From CAVZCC01 sp963773765 (lineage in GTDB: Bacteria; Actinomycetota; Acidimicrobiia; Acidimicrobiales; Microtrichaceae), in NCBI GenBank assembly GCA_963773765.1, contig CAVZCC010000001.1:1302001-1366000 (forward strand): 64,000 bases of DNA, given 5' to 3'. A program made the translations under genes and the position numbers. The first letter of the stretch is position 1; every line of letters starts with the position of its first letter. Of this stretch, positions 36,175 to 44,439 are shown piece after piece. A model generated the notes under the pieces. That model was not told where the DNA came from, did no database searches, and was given only the letters and a program-made list of their open reading frames with translations.

Positions 36175-37805
36175 GGCCGACACGTCGACACCGGGCCCAA
36201 CGACGGCGGCCGGACGGCCGCCACCACAGGCGGGAACGAGGCGCCATCCTGGTGCTGGCCGCCCTCCTGCTGGTGGCCATGCTGACGATGTCCGCCATCG
36301 CCATCGACCTGTCCAACGCCCGCCAGCAGCGACGCCAGTCCCAGGGCTCCGCGGACGCCGCGGCGCTGGCCGGGGCCCAGGACCTGCCCGACGCCGCGGC
36401 CGTGGTGGCCACGGTCAAGGGCTACGCGCTGGACAACTTCGGCATCACAGCCCCGGCCTGGATCGGCTGCACCGACCCCGACCACCTGCCCGAGCTCCCC
36501 GACAGCGGCAACTCCGACACCTGCATCTCCATCGACGAGGCGTTCTCCCGGGTCCGGGTGAGGTTGCCGGTCAAGGAGGTCCCCACCTACTTCGCCGGCG
36601 TCATCGGCATCAACTCCGTGTCGGTGTCGGCCGAGGCGGTGGCCGAGGCCCAGCTGAAGCGCGACGACCGGATCATCCCCGCCACGGTGGCGGCCGCGTC
36701 CGGCTCCGGGAACATCTGCATCGAGAACGGCGGCAACGACTCCGCCTGCGCGGCGCGGACCACCGGCAACTTCGGGTCGTTCGACTCCCGGCGCACCAAG
36801 CTCTACCTCCCCAACCAGAACGCGCAGGCCGACTCGCTGCGCATCAACTACTCCATGGGCGTGGACCACGCCCTGTCCATCTACGGCACCGGGGCCTCCA
36901 AGGTCTGCGACGTCGACAACAAGACACCGTGCACCACCACCAACACCGCCAGCGACACCGACGCCAACCACCTGATCCCCTTCACCGGCAACGTGGTCCC
37001 GCCCCTCACCGACGGCGTGATCGACAACGCCCAGATCAACACCAGCGACGGTGACCTCCTGTTCTGCGGCCGCCTGCGGCGCCCGGACCTCACCGACGCC
37101 AACCTGACCGACACCGACCCGGAGGACTGCACCCACTGGCAGACGTCCCCCGGCCCCGGGCCGTCGCTGTCCATCCTGGGCGAGACCATCAACGGCCGGC
37201 ACGCCGCCTACTGGATGAAACCGGAGTTCCGGACGCTCTTCTTCCCGACCGCCACCCCCCAGACCCAGAACACCACCAACGCCGTGTGGGCGGCCGGTGA
37301 CGCCAAGCTGGCCTGCTTCATGAAGTCCTACCGGTTCGACTACGGCGGCACGAACTCCCTCGGCCACGTGGCCCAGACCGAGTTCTTCATCGACCCGACC
37401 AAGCCCATCGACTCCACCACCGGGGCGGGGACCGAGTTCACCCTGGCCCAGGCCGCCGCCTACCTCACCACCACCTGCGGCCTCGACGCAGCCACCGTCG
37501 CCACCAAGATGGCCAGCCTCACCGACTCGGCCGACTTCTGGCCGATGTTCGAGCACGACATGGTCACCGATCCCCGCTTCGGCATGATCCCCGTGGTCAA
37601 GAACTTCAACAGCGGCGGCAGCACCGCCATGCAGATCGTCCGGTTCTGGTCCATCTACATGTACCGCCTGTACGCCAGCAGCACGAAGGTCAAGGGGATC
37701 GACGCCTGGGTGTTCGAGCCGGCCCTCATCGAGACCGACTCCGGCATCGCCGACCTCCAGTTCGGCTACCAGACCGACGAACCCGTCGTCCGCCTGGTCG
37801 AGTGA
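36165..37805 (+). CDS. TadG-like pilus assembly/surface protein
   Basis: 546 residues from ATG 36165, inside the end of the TadE gene. An Arg-rich start leads to RRERGAILVLAALLLVAMLT (TadG-type hydrophobic N-terminus) and MSAIAIDLSNARQQRRQSQG...ADAAALAGAQDL, the hallmark of the TadG/pilus-related family. The long extracytoplasmic remainder holds many Cys and Asp/Thr-rich segments with unclear fold, for example GNICIENGGNDSACAARTTG. TadG proteins anchor or modulate the Flp pilus and in some bacteria take part in surface adhesion. Translation is probably coupled to TadE. Confidence 0.78.
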   Translation: MVLRPTRRHRAQRRRPDGRHHRRERGAILVLAALLLVAMLTMSAIAIDLSNARQQRRQSQGSADAAALAGAQDLPDAAAVVATVKGYALDNFGITAPAWIGCTDPDHLPELPDSGNSDTCISIDEAFSRVRVRLPVKEVPTYFAGVIGINSVSVSAEAVAEAQLKRDDRIIPATVAAASGSGNICIENGGNDSACAARTTGNFGSFDSRRTKLYLPNQNAQADSLRINYSMGVDHALSIYGTGASKVCDVDNKTPCTTTNTASDTDANHLIPFTGNVVPPLTDGVIDNAQINTSDGDLLFCGRLRRPDLTDANLTDTDPEDCTHWQTSPGPGPSLSILGETINGRHAAYWMKPEFRTLFFPTATPQTQNTTNAVWAAGDAKLACFMKSYRFDYGGTNSLGHVAQTEFFIDPTKPIDSTTGAGTEFTLAQAAAYLTTTCGLDAATVATKMASLTDSADFWPMFEHDMVTDPRFGMIPVVKNFNSGGSTAMQIVRFWSIYMYRLYASSTKVKGIDAWVFEPALIETDSGIADLQFGYQTDEPVVRLVE

Positions 37806-37879
37806 GTCCTGCCCCCGGTCGGTGGCGTCGCGGCGCTCGTCGGGGGGAGACTCGTGCAGGCGCGACACGGGGGTGTGAG

Positions 37880-38818
37880 ATGGCCGGTTCCTTCCCGCAG
37901 CAGCAGGACGGTCTGCGCTACCTGACCGAGGGTGGTCAGGAGACCGAGATCATGTACAGGTTCGGGTTCGAGCTGCCCGAGTTCGCCATGTTCCCCCTGC
38001 TCGACGACCCCCGGGCCGTCGGCGAGCTCCGGGCGATGTACGAGCGCTACCTCGACACCGCGTGTGCCCACGGGTTCGGTGCGTTGATGGGGGGCTTCGA
38101 CTACCGGGCCAGCCCGGACTGGGGGGACCTGCTCGGCTACTCATCGGCCGCGCTGGAGGAGCAGCAGCTGCGGGCCATCGACTTCCTGCGTGAGGTCGGC
38201 CGACCGTACGCCGGTCAGCTTCCTGCGTTGATGTTCGTCGGAATCGTCGGGCCACGCGGCGACGCGTACTCGCTCGAGCGGCGGATGACCGCAGCGGAGG
38301 CCGAGGACTACCACTCGACCCAGATCGGGACCCTGGCGAGGGCCGACGTGGACCTGGTCGAGGCCATGACCTTCAACAGCGTCCCCGAGGCGGTCGGCGT
38401 GGCCCGCGCCGCGGCTCGCGTCGGGTTGCCCGCGTCGATCTCCTTCACGCTGGACAGCAACCACCGGCTGCACTCGGGCCCGACGCTGCGAGAGGCGATC
38501 GAGGCCGTCGACGCCGAGTGCGGTGAGGACCGGCCGGCCTTCTTCGGCATCAACTGCTCGCATCCGCTCGAGTTCCTGCCCGCCGTCGAGCCCGGCGACT
38601 GGTTCGAGCGGGTGCGGTGCCTGCGCCCCAACGCAGCCATGATGGACAAGATCTCCCTGTGCACGCTCGGGCATCTGGAATCGGGCGACCCCGTCGACCT
38701 CGGTCGGCGCATGGGGGCGATCGCCGAGCAGCATCCGCACATCGACATCTGGGGCGGATGCTGCGGAACCTGGGAAACACACCTCGACGAGATCGCCCGC
38801 AACGTCGCACCGCACTGA
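37880..38818 (+). CDS. Homocysteine S-methyltransferase family protein
   Basis: 312 residues from ATG 37880. It opens with DGLRYLTEGGQETEIMYR, a variant of the family's active-site start. The zinc-binding cysteines are in FFGINCSHPLEFL and the paired WGGCCGTWETH near the C-terminus. VDLVEAMTFNSVPEAVGVAR and ASISFTLDSNHRL also match. These enzymes move a methyl group from S-methylmethionine, betaine or another donor to a thiol; here the donor is not predictable. It stands alone between the pilin genes and a strong bidirectional terminator. Confidence 0.85.
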   Translation: MAGSFPQQQDGLRYLTEGGQETEIMYRFGFELPEFAMFPLLDDPRAVGELRAMYERYLDTACAHGFGALMGGFDYRASPDWGDLLGYSSAALEEQQLRAIDFLREVGRPYAGQLPALMFVGIVGPRGDAYSLERRMTAAEAEDYHSTQIGTLARADVDLVEAMTFNSVPEAVGVARAAARVGLPASISFTLDSNHRLHSGPTLREAIEAVDAECGEDRPAFFGINCSHPLEFLPAVEPGDWFERVRCLRPNAAMMDKISLCTLGHLESGDPVDLGRRMGAIAEQHPHIDIWGGCCGTWETHLDEIARNVAPH

Positions 38819-38840
38819 GTGCAGCGGCGCCGGACCCGCA

Positions 38841-38881
38841 GGACGGAACGGGCCACGGTGAACGCGCGGCCCGTTCCGTCC
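38841..38881. terminator. Strong bidirectional terminator hairpin
   Basis: GGACGGAACGGGCC and GGCCCGTTCCGTCC form a perfect 14-bp stem around a 13-nt loop, between the convergent stops at 38818 (plus) and 38890 (minus). It serves both genes. No U-tract. Confidence 0.8.
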
Positions 38882-38889
38882 CGGTTCGG

Positions 38890-39198
38890 CTACTTGCGCC
38901 CGAAGTCGCGGGCGTTGCAGCCATCCTCCCCGAACGGGGTCTCGATCGGCCCGGCGGCACCACCGCCGCCCAGGAAGTCCTTGACGTGCCCCCAGTTCTG
39001 CACCGTCCCGGGCGAGAGTGGTTCGTCCTCGAGACCGGAGAACCCGCAGGGCGAATTGGCATTCGCGACCATGCCGGTCACCCCGTCGCCACTCGGACCT
39101 CCGTGGCCGCTCCCGGTGACCTCACCAGCGAAGGCGGCGCTGCCGGCGCCCAGAACCGCAGTGGCGCAGATGACCGTTCCTACCATGAGCTTTCTCAT
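38890..39198 (-). CDS. Small secreted protein, two conserved-looking cysteines
   Basis: 102 residues. ATG 39198 has an excellent site (GGGGGAAG). The signal peptide MRKLMVGTVICATAVLGAG...AFA is followed by a 76-residue mature protein, Gly-rich, with NSPCGFSGLEDEP and EDGCNARDF. The two Cys could form one disulfide. The pattern (SxCxFSGLxD...NWG...CN) recurs in small exported actinobacterial proteins of unknown function. A terminator follows directly. I cannot assign a role. Confidence 0.7.
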   Translation of the reverse strand: MRKLMVGTVICATAVLGAGSAAFAGEVTGSGHGGPSGDGVTGMVANANSPCGFSGLEDEPLSPGTVQNWGHVKDFLGGGGAAGPIETPFGEDGCNARDFGRK

Positions 39199-39318
39199 TG
39201 CTTCCCCCTTTTCCTGCCGCCCGGGTGAGCGGCGCACGTGGACATCCACCGGTGGCCGGCGGACCTGTTCCGCAGCACGGACTCCATCGCCCGTGGGGGC
39301 GACCCCCCAGACCGACGA

Positions 39319-39347
39319 GGCCCGTTGCACGGCTTCCTCAACGGGCC
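39319..39347 (-). terminator. Terminator hairpin after the sigma/anti-sigma operon
   Basis: GGCCCGTTG and CAACGGGCC make a perfect 9-bp stem with an 11-nt loop, 9 nt beyond the stop of the minus-strand gene ending at 39356. This is the expected place for the operon terminator. Confidence 0.65.
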
Positions 39348-39355
39348 CCGTCCCG

Positions 39356-40219
39356 TCACTCCGCGTTCTGGTTGCCCCGTCCCTGACCGTTGCCGCCCGC
39401 GGTGGGAGGAAGGGTCGGGACGGCGGCGTTCGGGTTGGCGTTGCCATTGCCACCGGCCGCCGGCGGCAGGGTCGGGGTCACTCCGCCGGCGTTGCCGTTG
39501 GTGGAGCCGTTCCCGTTCCCACCCGCGTTGCCGTTGGTGGAACCGTTCCCGGTCCCGCCGGCGTTGCCGTTGGTGGAGCCGTTTCCGTTCCCACCGGCGT
39601 TGCCGTTGGTGGAACCGTTCCCGGCGGAGGCACCGGAGGCACCGGTCCCCGACTCGGGCCCGGCCGCCCCCGCCACCGCCGTCGTGGTCGTGGACCCGGC
39701 TGCCCCGGCGTCACCGGCCGATGCCGCGACGGTCGTCGTGGCGCCACCGGCCACGGTGGTGGTCGGCCCACTCGAACCGTCCGACCCGTCCGGATCGGAG
39801 GTCACCGCGTCGGTGGTGGACGTGGTCTGGTCGGTGACGACCGGTCGGTCGTCGCTGCGCAGCTGGTGCGTGACCAGGCCGGCTGCGGCGGCCACGCCGG
39901 TGAGGCCGAGGGCCGCAGCGATGCCGATCACCGCGACCTTGGCCGTGACCATGCCCCGGCGGGACCGGGCGGCGTCCAGGTCGGCCACGGGCGCGGCGGG
40001 CGCCGGACGGGTCGCGGCCAACGCCTCGACGATGCCGGCACGGTCGACGAGCTCCTCGTCGGACGCCGGTCCCCCGGCCGTCCGCAGGAGTGATGCAGCC
40101 GCGGTGAAGCCAGGAGGGGCGTCGTCGGGCGACAGGTCGCCCGAGAGGATCGCATCGACCGTGCCGGGGTCGAGTGCAGTGTGATGCAGCACCTCATCTG
40201 GATCGCGTCCGGAGGTCAT
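39356..40219 (-). CDS. Membrane protein coupled to ECF sigma factor (anti-sigma-like) with 12-residue repeats
   Basis: 287 residues. The cytoplasmic N-terminus (about 1-90) has DEVLHHTALDPGTVDAILSG and a helical stretch, but no zinc-binding anti-sigma HxxxCxxC motif. One TM follows (about 91-117), then an extracytoplasmic Thr/Gly/Asn-rich region with four copies of NGSTNGNAGG(N/T)G and a tail with PTLPPAAGGNGNANPN. ATG 40219 overlaps the TGA of the sigma factor (ATGA), so the two are made together. This genetic coupling and the single-TM topology suggest an anti-sigma factor; the sequence does not prove it. Confidence 0.6.
   Translation of the reverse strand: MTSGRDPDEVLHHTALDPGTVDAILSGDLSPDDAPPGFTAAASLLRTAGGPASDEELVDRAGIVEALAATRPAPAAPVADLDAARSRRGMVTAKVAVIGIAAALGLTGVAAAAGLVTHQLRSDDRPVVTDQTTSTTDAVTSDPDGSDGSSGPTTTVAGGATTTVAASAGDAGAAGSTTTTAVAGAAGPESGTGASGASAGNGSTNGNAGGNGNGSTNGNAGGTGNGSTNGNAGGNGNGSTNGNAGGVTPTLPPAAGGNGNANPNAAVPTLPPTAGGNGQGRGNQNAE
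39489..39625. repeat. 36-bp tandem repeat, four copies
   Basis: Copies begin at 39489, 39525, 39561 and 39597 and share GCGTTGCCGTTGGTGG. They differ at third positions, which alternate between copies 1/3 and 2/4 (GGAGCC versus GGAACC). They encode the NGSTNGNAGG repeats. Copy number is likely to vary between strains. Confidence 0.85.
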
Positions 40220-40779
40220 GGCGTTACGACTTCCTTGAGGTCCAGCCGACCCGCCAGGCGCTTGAGCGCCCGGTGCTGGGTCACCCTGACCCACGATTCG
40301 CTCCGGCCGAAGATCGTGGCCACCGCCGCGGTGTCCAGGTCGGCCACCACCCGCAGGACCAGCACCTCGGCCTGGACGGGGCTGAGCACCTGGTTGAGGA
40401 TCCCGATGGCGTCCTGGGCGCTGATGCCGCCCACCGCGGCCCCAGCAGGGTCGTCCGCCGCCGCCCGTTCGGCGAAGGCCTCCGGATCCACCGAATCGGT
40501 GCGCCGGCGGATGCCCCGACGACGGTGCTCGATCACCCGCCGCCGGGCGATCGTGAACACCCATCCCCGGAACCCGGCGGCATCTCCCCGGAACTCACCG
40601 AGCGACCCGGCCACCGCCAACCAGACCTCCGCCGCGAGGTCGTCCGCGACCCGTGGCTCCTGGGACCGCAGGTAACGCAGCAGGCGGGGCTGGTAGGCCT
40701 GGAAGAGCGCGGTGGCAGCAGCCTCGTCGCCGGCCAGGACCCTGGCCAGGATGTGCTCGAAGTCGTCGTCGATGCGCAT
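40216..40779 (-). CDS. ECF-type RNA polymerase sigma factor
   Basis: 187 residues from ATG 40779. Region 2 is ATALFQAYQPRLLRYLRSQ...VADDLAAEVWLAVAGSL with the following AAGFRGWVFTIARRRVIEHRR. Region 4 is LSPVQAEVLVLRVVADLDTA and the helix-turn-helix SESWVRVTQHRALKRLAG. It would direct polymerase to a stress or envelope regulon. Its only obvious partner is the coupled membrane protein downstream. The P450 stop is 74 nt upstream on the same strand, so the P450 and FAD-enzyme genes may read into it. Confidence 0.88.
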   Translation of the reverse strand: MRIDDDFEHILARVLAGDEAAATALFQAYQPRLLRYLRSQEPRVADDLAAEVWLAVAGSLGEFRGDAAGFRGWVFTIARRRVIEHRRRGIRRRTDSVDPEAFAERAAADDPAGAAVGGISAQDAIGILNQVLSPVQAEVLVLRVVADLDTAAVATIFGRSESWVRVTQHRALKRLAGRLDLKEVVTP

Positions 40780-40853
40780 GAGGTCGCCCGGGTCCGCCCG
40801 CCGGGGTCGACGGCACACGGCCCACCAGGGACGGTATCGCTGCCGCGGCCGGA

Positions 40854-42119
40854 TCAGGTCCGGGCCGTTCCGGCCGCAACGGCCCGGACCGGGAGATGGC
40901 GCACGCCGGTGTGCTTGTTGGACCGGGTCCACTCCACCGGCCCGGTGCGTTCCAGGCCCCCGACGGCGTCCAGCATCGCCTCCACCAGGACCCGGATCTC
41001 CAGGCGGGCCAGACGTGCCCCGAGACAGAAGTGCGGGCCGTGCCCGAACGCCACGTGCCGGTTCGGATGGCGACCGGTGTCGAACGAGTCGGGATCGGCG
41101 AACTCCGCTTCGTCACGGTTGGCCGAGGCCCACCAGAGCGTGACCTTCTCCCCGGCCCTGATGGCCTGCCCTCCCAGGTGCGTGTCCCGGGTGGCCGTCC
41201 GCCGGTTGTAAGGGGTCGACGACGCCCACCGCAGCATCTCCTCGACCGCCACCGGGACGGCCGAGCGGTCCGCGGCCAGCCGGTCCCACTGGTCGGGGTG
41301 CTCGGCCAGGGTGGCCAGGCCGACGGCGATGGTGTTGCGGGTGGTCTCGGTCCCGGCCGCGACCAACAACGAGAACAGCAGCTGCAGCTCGTCGTCGCGG
41401 AGGCGGCGTTCCTCCCCGGAGGCGTCGTCGGTGACGGTGCCGTGCACGGCCAGGGACAGCAGGTCGTCGCCCGGCTCGGCCCGGCGGCGCCGGACCAGCG
41501 CCGAGCCGTACTCGAACATGGCGGCCGACGCCGCAGCCGAACGCTCCGACGACCCGCCCAGGTCCCGGTCGGCATGGTCCAACGTGGCATCGGCCCACTC
41601 GATCAGCATGCGCCGGTCGGACTGCGGGACCCCCAGCAGCGATGCCGCCGCCTGGAGCGGCAGCTCCGCCGCGACGTCGACCAGCAGGTCGAACTCCCCG
41701 CCCGCCACGGCCGTGGCCACCACCGTGCGGGCCCGGGTCGACAGGTCCTGCTCCAGGCGGGCCACCGCCCGGGGCGAGAGCGCCGGCGTGAGGAGGGAAC
41801 GGAACCGCTGGTGGTGGGGGTCGTCGGTCATGTTGAGGAGCACACCGCTGAAGCCGGGCGGGAGGTCCTCGATCAGCGTGCCGCCCCCGTCACGACCCCC
41901 GCCACCGACGGAGGAGAAGGTGGCCGCGTCGGACGCGGCGGCGAGGACGTCGCGGTGCGACGACACCACCCAGAAGCCCTCACCGCCGGGCACGTTCGGT
42001 GTGGCGGGGTGGAACCACACCGGCGCCTCCGCCCGGAGGCGGGAGAACACGTCGTGCGGGAAGCCGTGCTCGAACAGGGCCAGGTCGCACAGGTCGGGGA
42101 CGGGCGGGTCGGGCGGCAT
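40854..42119 (-). CDS. Cytochrome P450 (CYP125/142-like)
   Basis: 421 residues. Heme ligand Cys365 lies in HVAFGHGPHFCLGARLAR, the I-helix oxygen motif is LLVAAGTETTRNTI, and the K-helix ExxR is VAVEEMLRWASSTPYNRRTA. GVLLNMTDDPHHQRFRSLL is the C-helix region. The FGHGPHFCLG form and the NMTDDPHH motif are typical of actinobacterial P450s that hydroxylate steroid or terpenoid side chains. Substrate unknown; soluble, cytoplasmic. The FAD oxidoreductase gene lies just upstream on the same strand (16 nt), suggesting a joint pathway. Confidence 0.9.
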   Translation of the reverse strand: MPPDPPVPDLCDLALFEHGFPHDVFSRLRAEAPVWFHPATPNVPGGEGFWVVSSHRDVLAAASDAATFSSVGGGGRDGGGTLIEDLPPGFSGVLLNMTDDPHHQRFRSLLTPALSPRAVARLEQDLSTRARTVVATAVAGGEFDLLVDVAAELPLQAAASLLGVPQSDRRMLIEWADATLDHADRDLGGSSERSAAASAAMFEYGSALVRRRRAEPGDDLLSLAVHGTVTDDASGEERRLRDDELQLLFSLLVAAGTETTRNTIAVGLATLAEHPDQWDRLAADRSAVPVAVEEMLRWASSTPYNRRTATRDTHLGGQAIRAGEKVTLWWASANRDEAEFADPDSFDTGRHPNRHVAFGHGPHFCLGARLARLEIRVLVEAMLDAVGGLERTGPVEWTRSNKHTGVRHLPVRAVAAGTART

Positions 42120-42135
42120 CGCCGGACCCTACCCA

Positions 42136-43809
42136 TCACCGGGTGGGGCCGAGCGGGGTGACGTGGGAGTAGCCCGCCTCCCGCACGCCGTCGGCCACCA
42201 GGCACTCGTTGGCGGCGAGGCGGCCCGTGAGCACCGCCCGCTCCATGAGCGCGCTCGGCACCGATGCCGCCACCCAGTCGCCGGCCAGCAGCAGGTTCCC
42301 CACGCCGTCGGCCACAGCCGTGGCGGGGAACGGACGGTGCCGGGCCTGACCCGCTGCGAAGGACGAGAAGTTCTCGTAGTTCCCGACCGTCCGGCCCAGG
42401 ACCCGGGCCGGGCCCAGTTCGGGAACGACCTCGGCCACCACGGGCCTGATCCGCTCCCAGAGCCGTTCGTCGGGCACGGCGGCCAGCTCGGCATCCAGGG
42501 AGTAGAGGTGGAACTCCACCACGGAGCCCCCGGAGGCCGCGGCCCAGTCCCGGCTCTCGTCCTCCAGCCGGTGGAACTGGCAGACCAACGCGACCGGGTC
42601 GTGCTGGGGCGTCTCCATCACCTCCGGCCGGCCCGGGTCCAGGGGCCGGTCGAACCACACCCGAAGGATCCGGTACGGCGGGGCGGTCCCGAGGTGACCG
42701 ACCCGGTCCTGGACCGCGGCCAGCCCCGGGGCGCTGGCGGCGTCGCCCACGGAGCCGTCCAGGACGCGCCGTGCGCCGGGCACGTCCGCGGCCAGGACCA
42801 CCCAGTCGAAGCGCTCCGGCTCGCCCAGGACCCCCACCACCCGCCCGTCCTCCAGGCGGAGGCCCGGCACCGGGGCGGAGGTGGACAGGACCGCCCCGGC
42901 CCGCCTCAGTTCCGCCACCCACGGGTCGATCACGGCCGTGGCGTGGTCCACGGTGGTGACCTCGCGGTCGAAGGCGAACGGTTGGGAGGTGAAGTAGAGG
43001 TGCTGGAACAACAGCATCTCCGCCGCGGACAGGTCCTCCGGCCGGTTGAGCGTCACATGGGCCGCAGGCTTGAAGATCACGTCGCGGAAGGCCGGCGTCA
43101 CCCCGGTGGACTCGATCCACCGGAAGAAGGTGGTGTCGTCCAGTCGTTCGTGGAGGCCCGCCAGCTCGAAGTTCATCAGGTCGGGCAGGATCCCGAGGCT
43201 GCCGCCGATGTCGTCCCACGTCAGGTTGGGGGACCGCTCGATGATCCCGGCCAGGTTGAGCGGGAAGACCTTGGGCGTGGACTCCAGCCGTTCAGGCCGG
43301 TAGTCGCGGAACACGAAGTCGACCGCGTCGTAGGGGCGGAAGAAGTGGTCCACGCCGAGCCGGTGGCGGATGTCGGCGAAGGTCCGGTAGTTGTCGAACC
43401 ACATGTGCAGCCCGTGCTCCACCCGGAAGGTGCGGCCCAGTCCCGGGTCCAGGTCCCGGGTGGCCAGCCGCCCGCCGAACACGTCGCCCGCCTCCCGCAC
43501 CACCACCCGGTACCCCCGCTGCGCCAGTTCGAGCGCGGCCGAGAGCCCGGCGATGCCGCCGCCCACCACCAGCGCAGCGCGCGACCCGGCGGGCGTGAGC
43601 ACCGGTGGCGCGCCGGGGTTCCGCGGTGCCACGTTCACGATCCGGCGGCGCTCGTCCGGCGGCCACAGCTGGTCCAGCGGATCCGGGGGCGGGACCGTGG
43701 GCCCCGGCGGCAGCGGAGGGACGGCCGGCACGCAGCCCGCCGTCCCCCACGCCACGGCGCCGGCCGCGCCCGCGCCGCCCATGAGTCGCAACACGTCCCG
43801 TCGATGCAC
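42136..43809 (-). CDS. Tat-exported FAD-dependent oxidoreductase (carotenoid desaturase/CrtU-like)
   Basis: 557 residues from GTG 43809. The N-terminus MHRRDVLRLMGGAGAAGAVA carries a twin Arg, followed by TAGC, a possible lipobox: a Tat signal, perhaps a Tat lipoprotein. FAD binding is seen in AALVVGGGIAGLSAALELAQ and VVREAGDVFGGRLATRD. VEHGLHMWFDNYRTFADI resembles the HGxH motif of CrtU/phytoene-desaturase-like enzymes, and the C-terminal FAD loop is LLLAGDWVAASVPSALMERA. Members desaturate or aromatise isoprenoids or oxidise amines. Export by Tat is unusual for carotenoid enzymes. It sits 16 nt from the P450. Confidence 0.8.
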   Translation of the reverse strand: MHRRDVLRLMGGAGAAGAVAWGTAGCVPAVPPLPPGPTVPPPDPLDQLWPPDERRRIVNVAPRNPGAPPVLTPAGSRAALVVGGGIAGLSAALELAQRGYRVVVREAGDVFGGRLATRDLDPGLGRTFRVEHGLHMWFDNYRTFADIRHRLGVDHFFRPYDAVDFVFRDYRPERLESTPKVFPLNLAGIIERSPNLTWDDIGGSLGILPDLMNFELAGLHERLDDTTFFRWIESTGVTPAFRDVIFKPAAHVTLNRPEDLSAAEMLLFQHLYFTSQPFAFDREVTTVDHATAVIDPWVAELRRAGAVLSTSAPVPGLRLEDGRVVGVLGEPERFDWVVLAADVPGARRVLDGSVGDAASAPGLAAVQDRVGHLGTAPPYRILRVWFDRPLDPGRPEVMETPQHDPVALVCQFHRLEDESRDWAAASGGSVVEFHLYSLDAELAAVPDERLWERIRPVVAEVVPELGPARVLGRTVGNYENFSSFAAGQARHRPFPATAVADGVGNLLLAGDWVAASVPSALMERAVLTGRLAANECLVADGVREAGYSHVTPLGPTR

Positions 43810-43880
43810 GCTCGCCCCCTGCCGTCGCCGGGTCGAGATTAACGACGTTCAGGCATCCGGGCCACCAGCCGGACGCCTGA

Positions 43881-44114
43881 TCAGCCGACCGGCACCGGGG
43901 GCTCCCGACGAACGGGTTCCCGGTCCTCCGCACCGGCGCCGGACAGGTCCACCGGCTCCGGGACGTGCTCGGCGAACCCGAACCGGTCGTGGATGCGGCG
44001 CATCCACGGCGGCGCCCACCAGTTGGCGTCGCCGGCCAGCTTCATGAACGCCGGCACCAGGGTGGCCCGGATGAGGGTGGCGTCCATGAGCACGGCCAGG
44101 GCGAGCCCCAGACT
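43881..44114 (-). pseudogene. MMPL-family transporter, C-terminal remnant
   Basis: About 78 codons remain. SLGLALAVLMDATLIRATLV is the last TM region of MMPL/RND-type transporters, followed by the typical FMKLAGDANWWAPPWMRRIHD cytoplasmic tail and a stop. The family is about 700-1,000 residues; everything upstream is missing. At about 44105-44118 the sequence changes abruptly into the 3' part of a plus-strand TetR gene. It has no start or promoter of its own, so it is non-functional unless the break is an assembly error. Confidence 0.8.
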
Positions 44115-44341
44115 CCGCCGGCAAGGCCGCCTTCGGCCAGCTGGTGGACATCGTCCAGGCCTGCCTGGATGCTGGTGCCCCCACCCGGACCGACGACGCC
44201 ACACACCTGTCGTTCCAGGTCTGGACCTGGATCCACGGCATCGTCGACCTCCGGATCACCCACGCCAAGATGCCCTGGCCACCCATCGAGCAGATGTTCG
44301 ACGAGCTCCAGGTGGCACTGGGGCTGGTCCCTCCCGCCTGA
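44111..44341 (+). pseudogene. TetR/AcrR-family regulator, C-terminal remnant
   Basis: 77 codons including the stop: DSAGKAAFGQLVDIVQACLD, then THLSFQVWTWIHGIVDLRIT and PWPPIEQMFDELQVALGL. The WxxxHG pattern is the WHG-type ligand domain of TetR regulators. The DNA-binding half is absent. It lies back to back with the MMPL remnant. An intact divergent MMPL/TetR pair that lost both 5' halves and the shared promoter by one deletion would leave exactly this arrangement. A GTG at 44144 could start a 65-residue peptide, but no ribosome site supports it. Confidence 0.75.
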
Positions 44342-44439
44342 CCCCGCGCACCAGCGCCGCCGCCGTCGCCCCCGGGCCACACCGGGTCCGACCGCACTTT
44401 TGCGTACCTGTGGTCAGCGAGGTCGGTAGCGTCACCGGG

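Noticed and set aside
39489..39625. CRISPR-like array
   Set aside because: The 36-bp units are directly tandem without spacers and code in-frame amino-acid repeats inside a gene.
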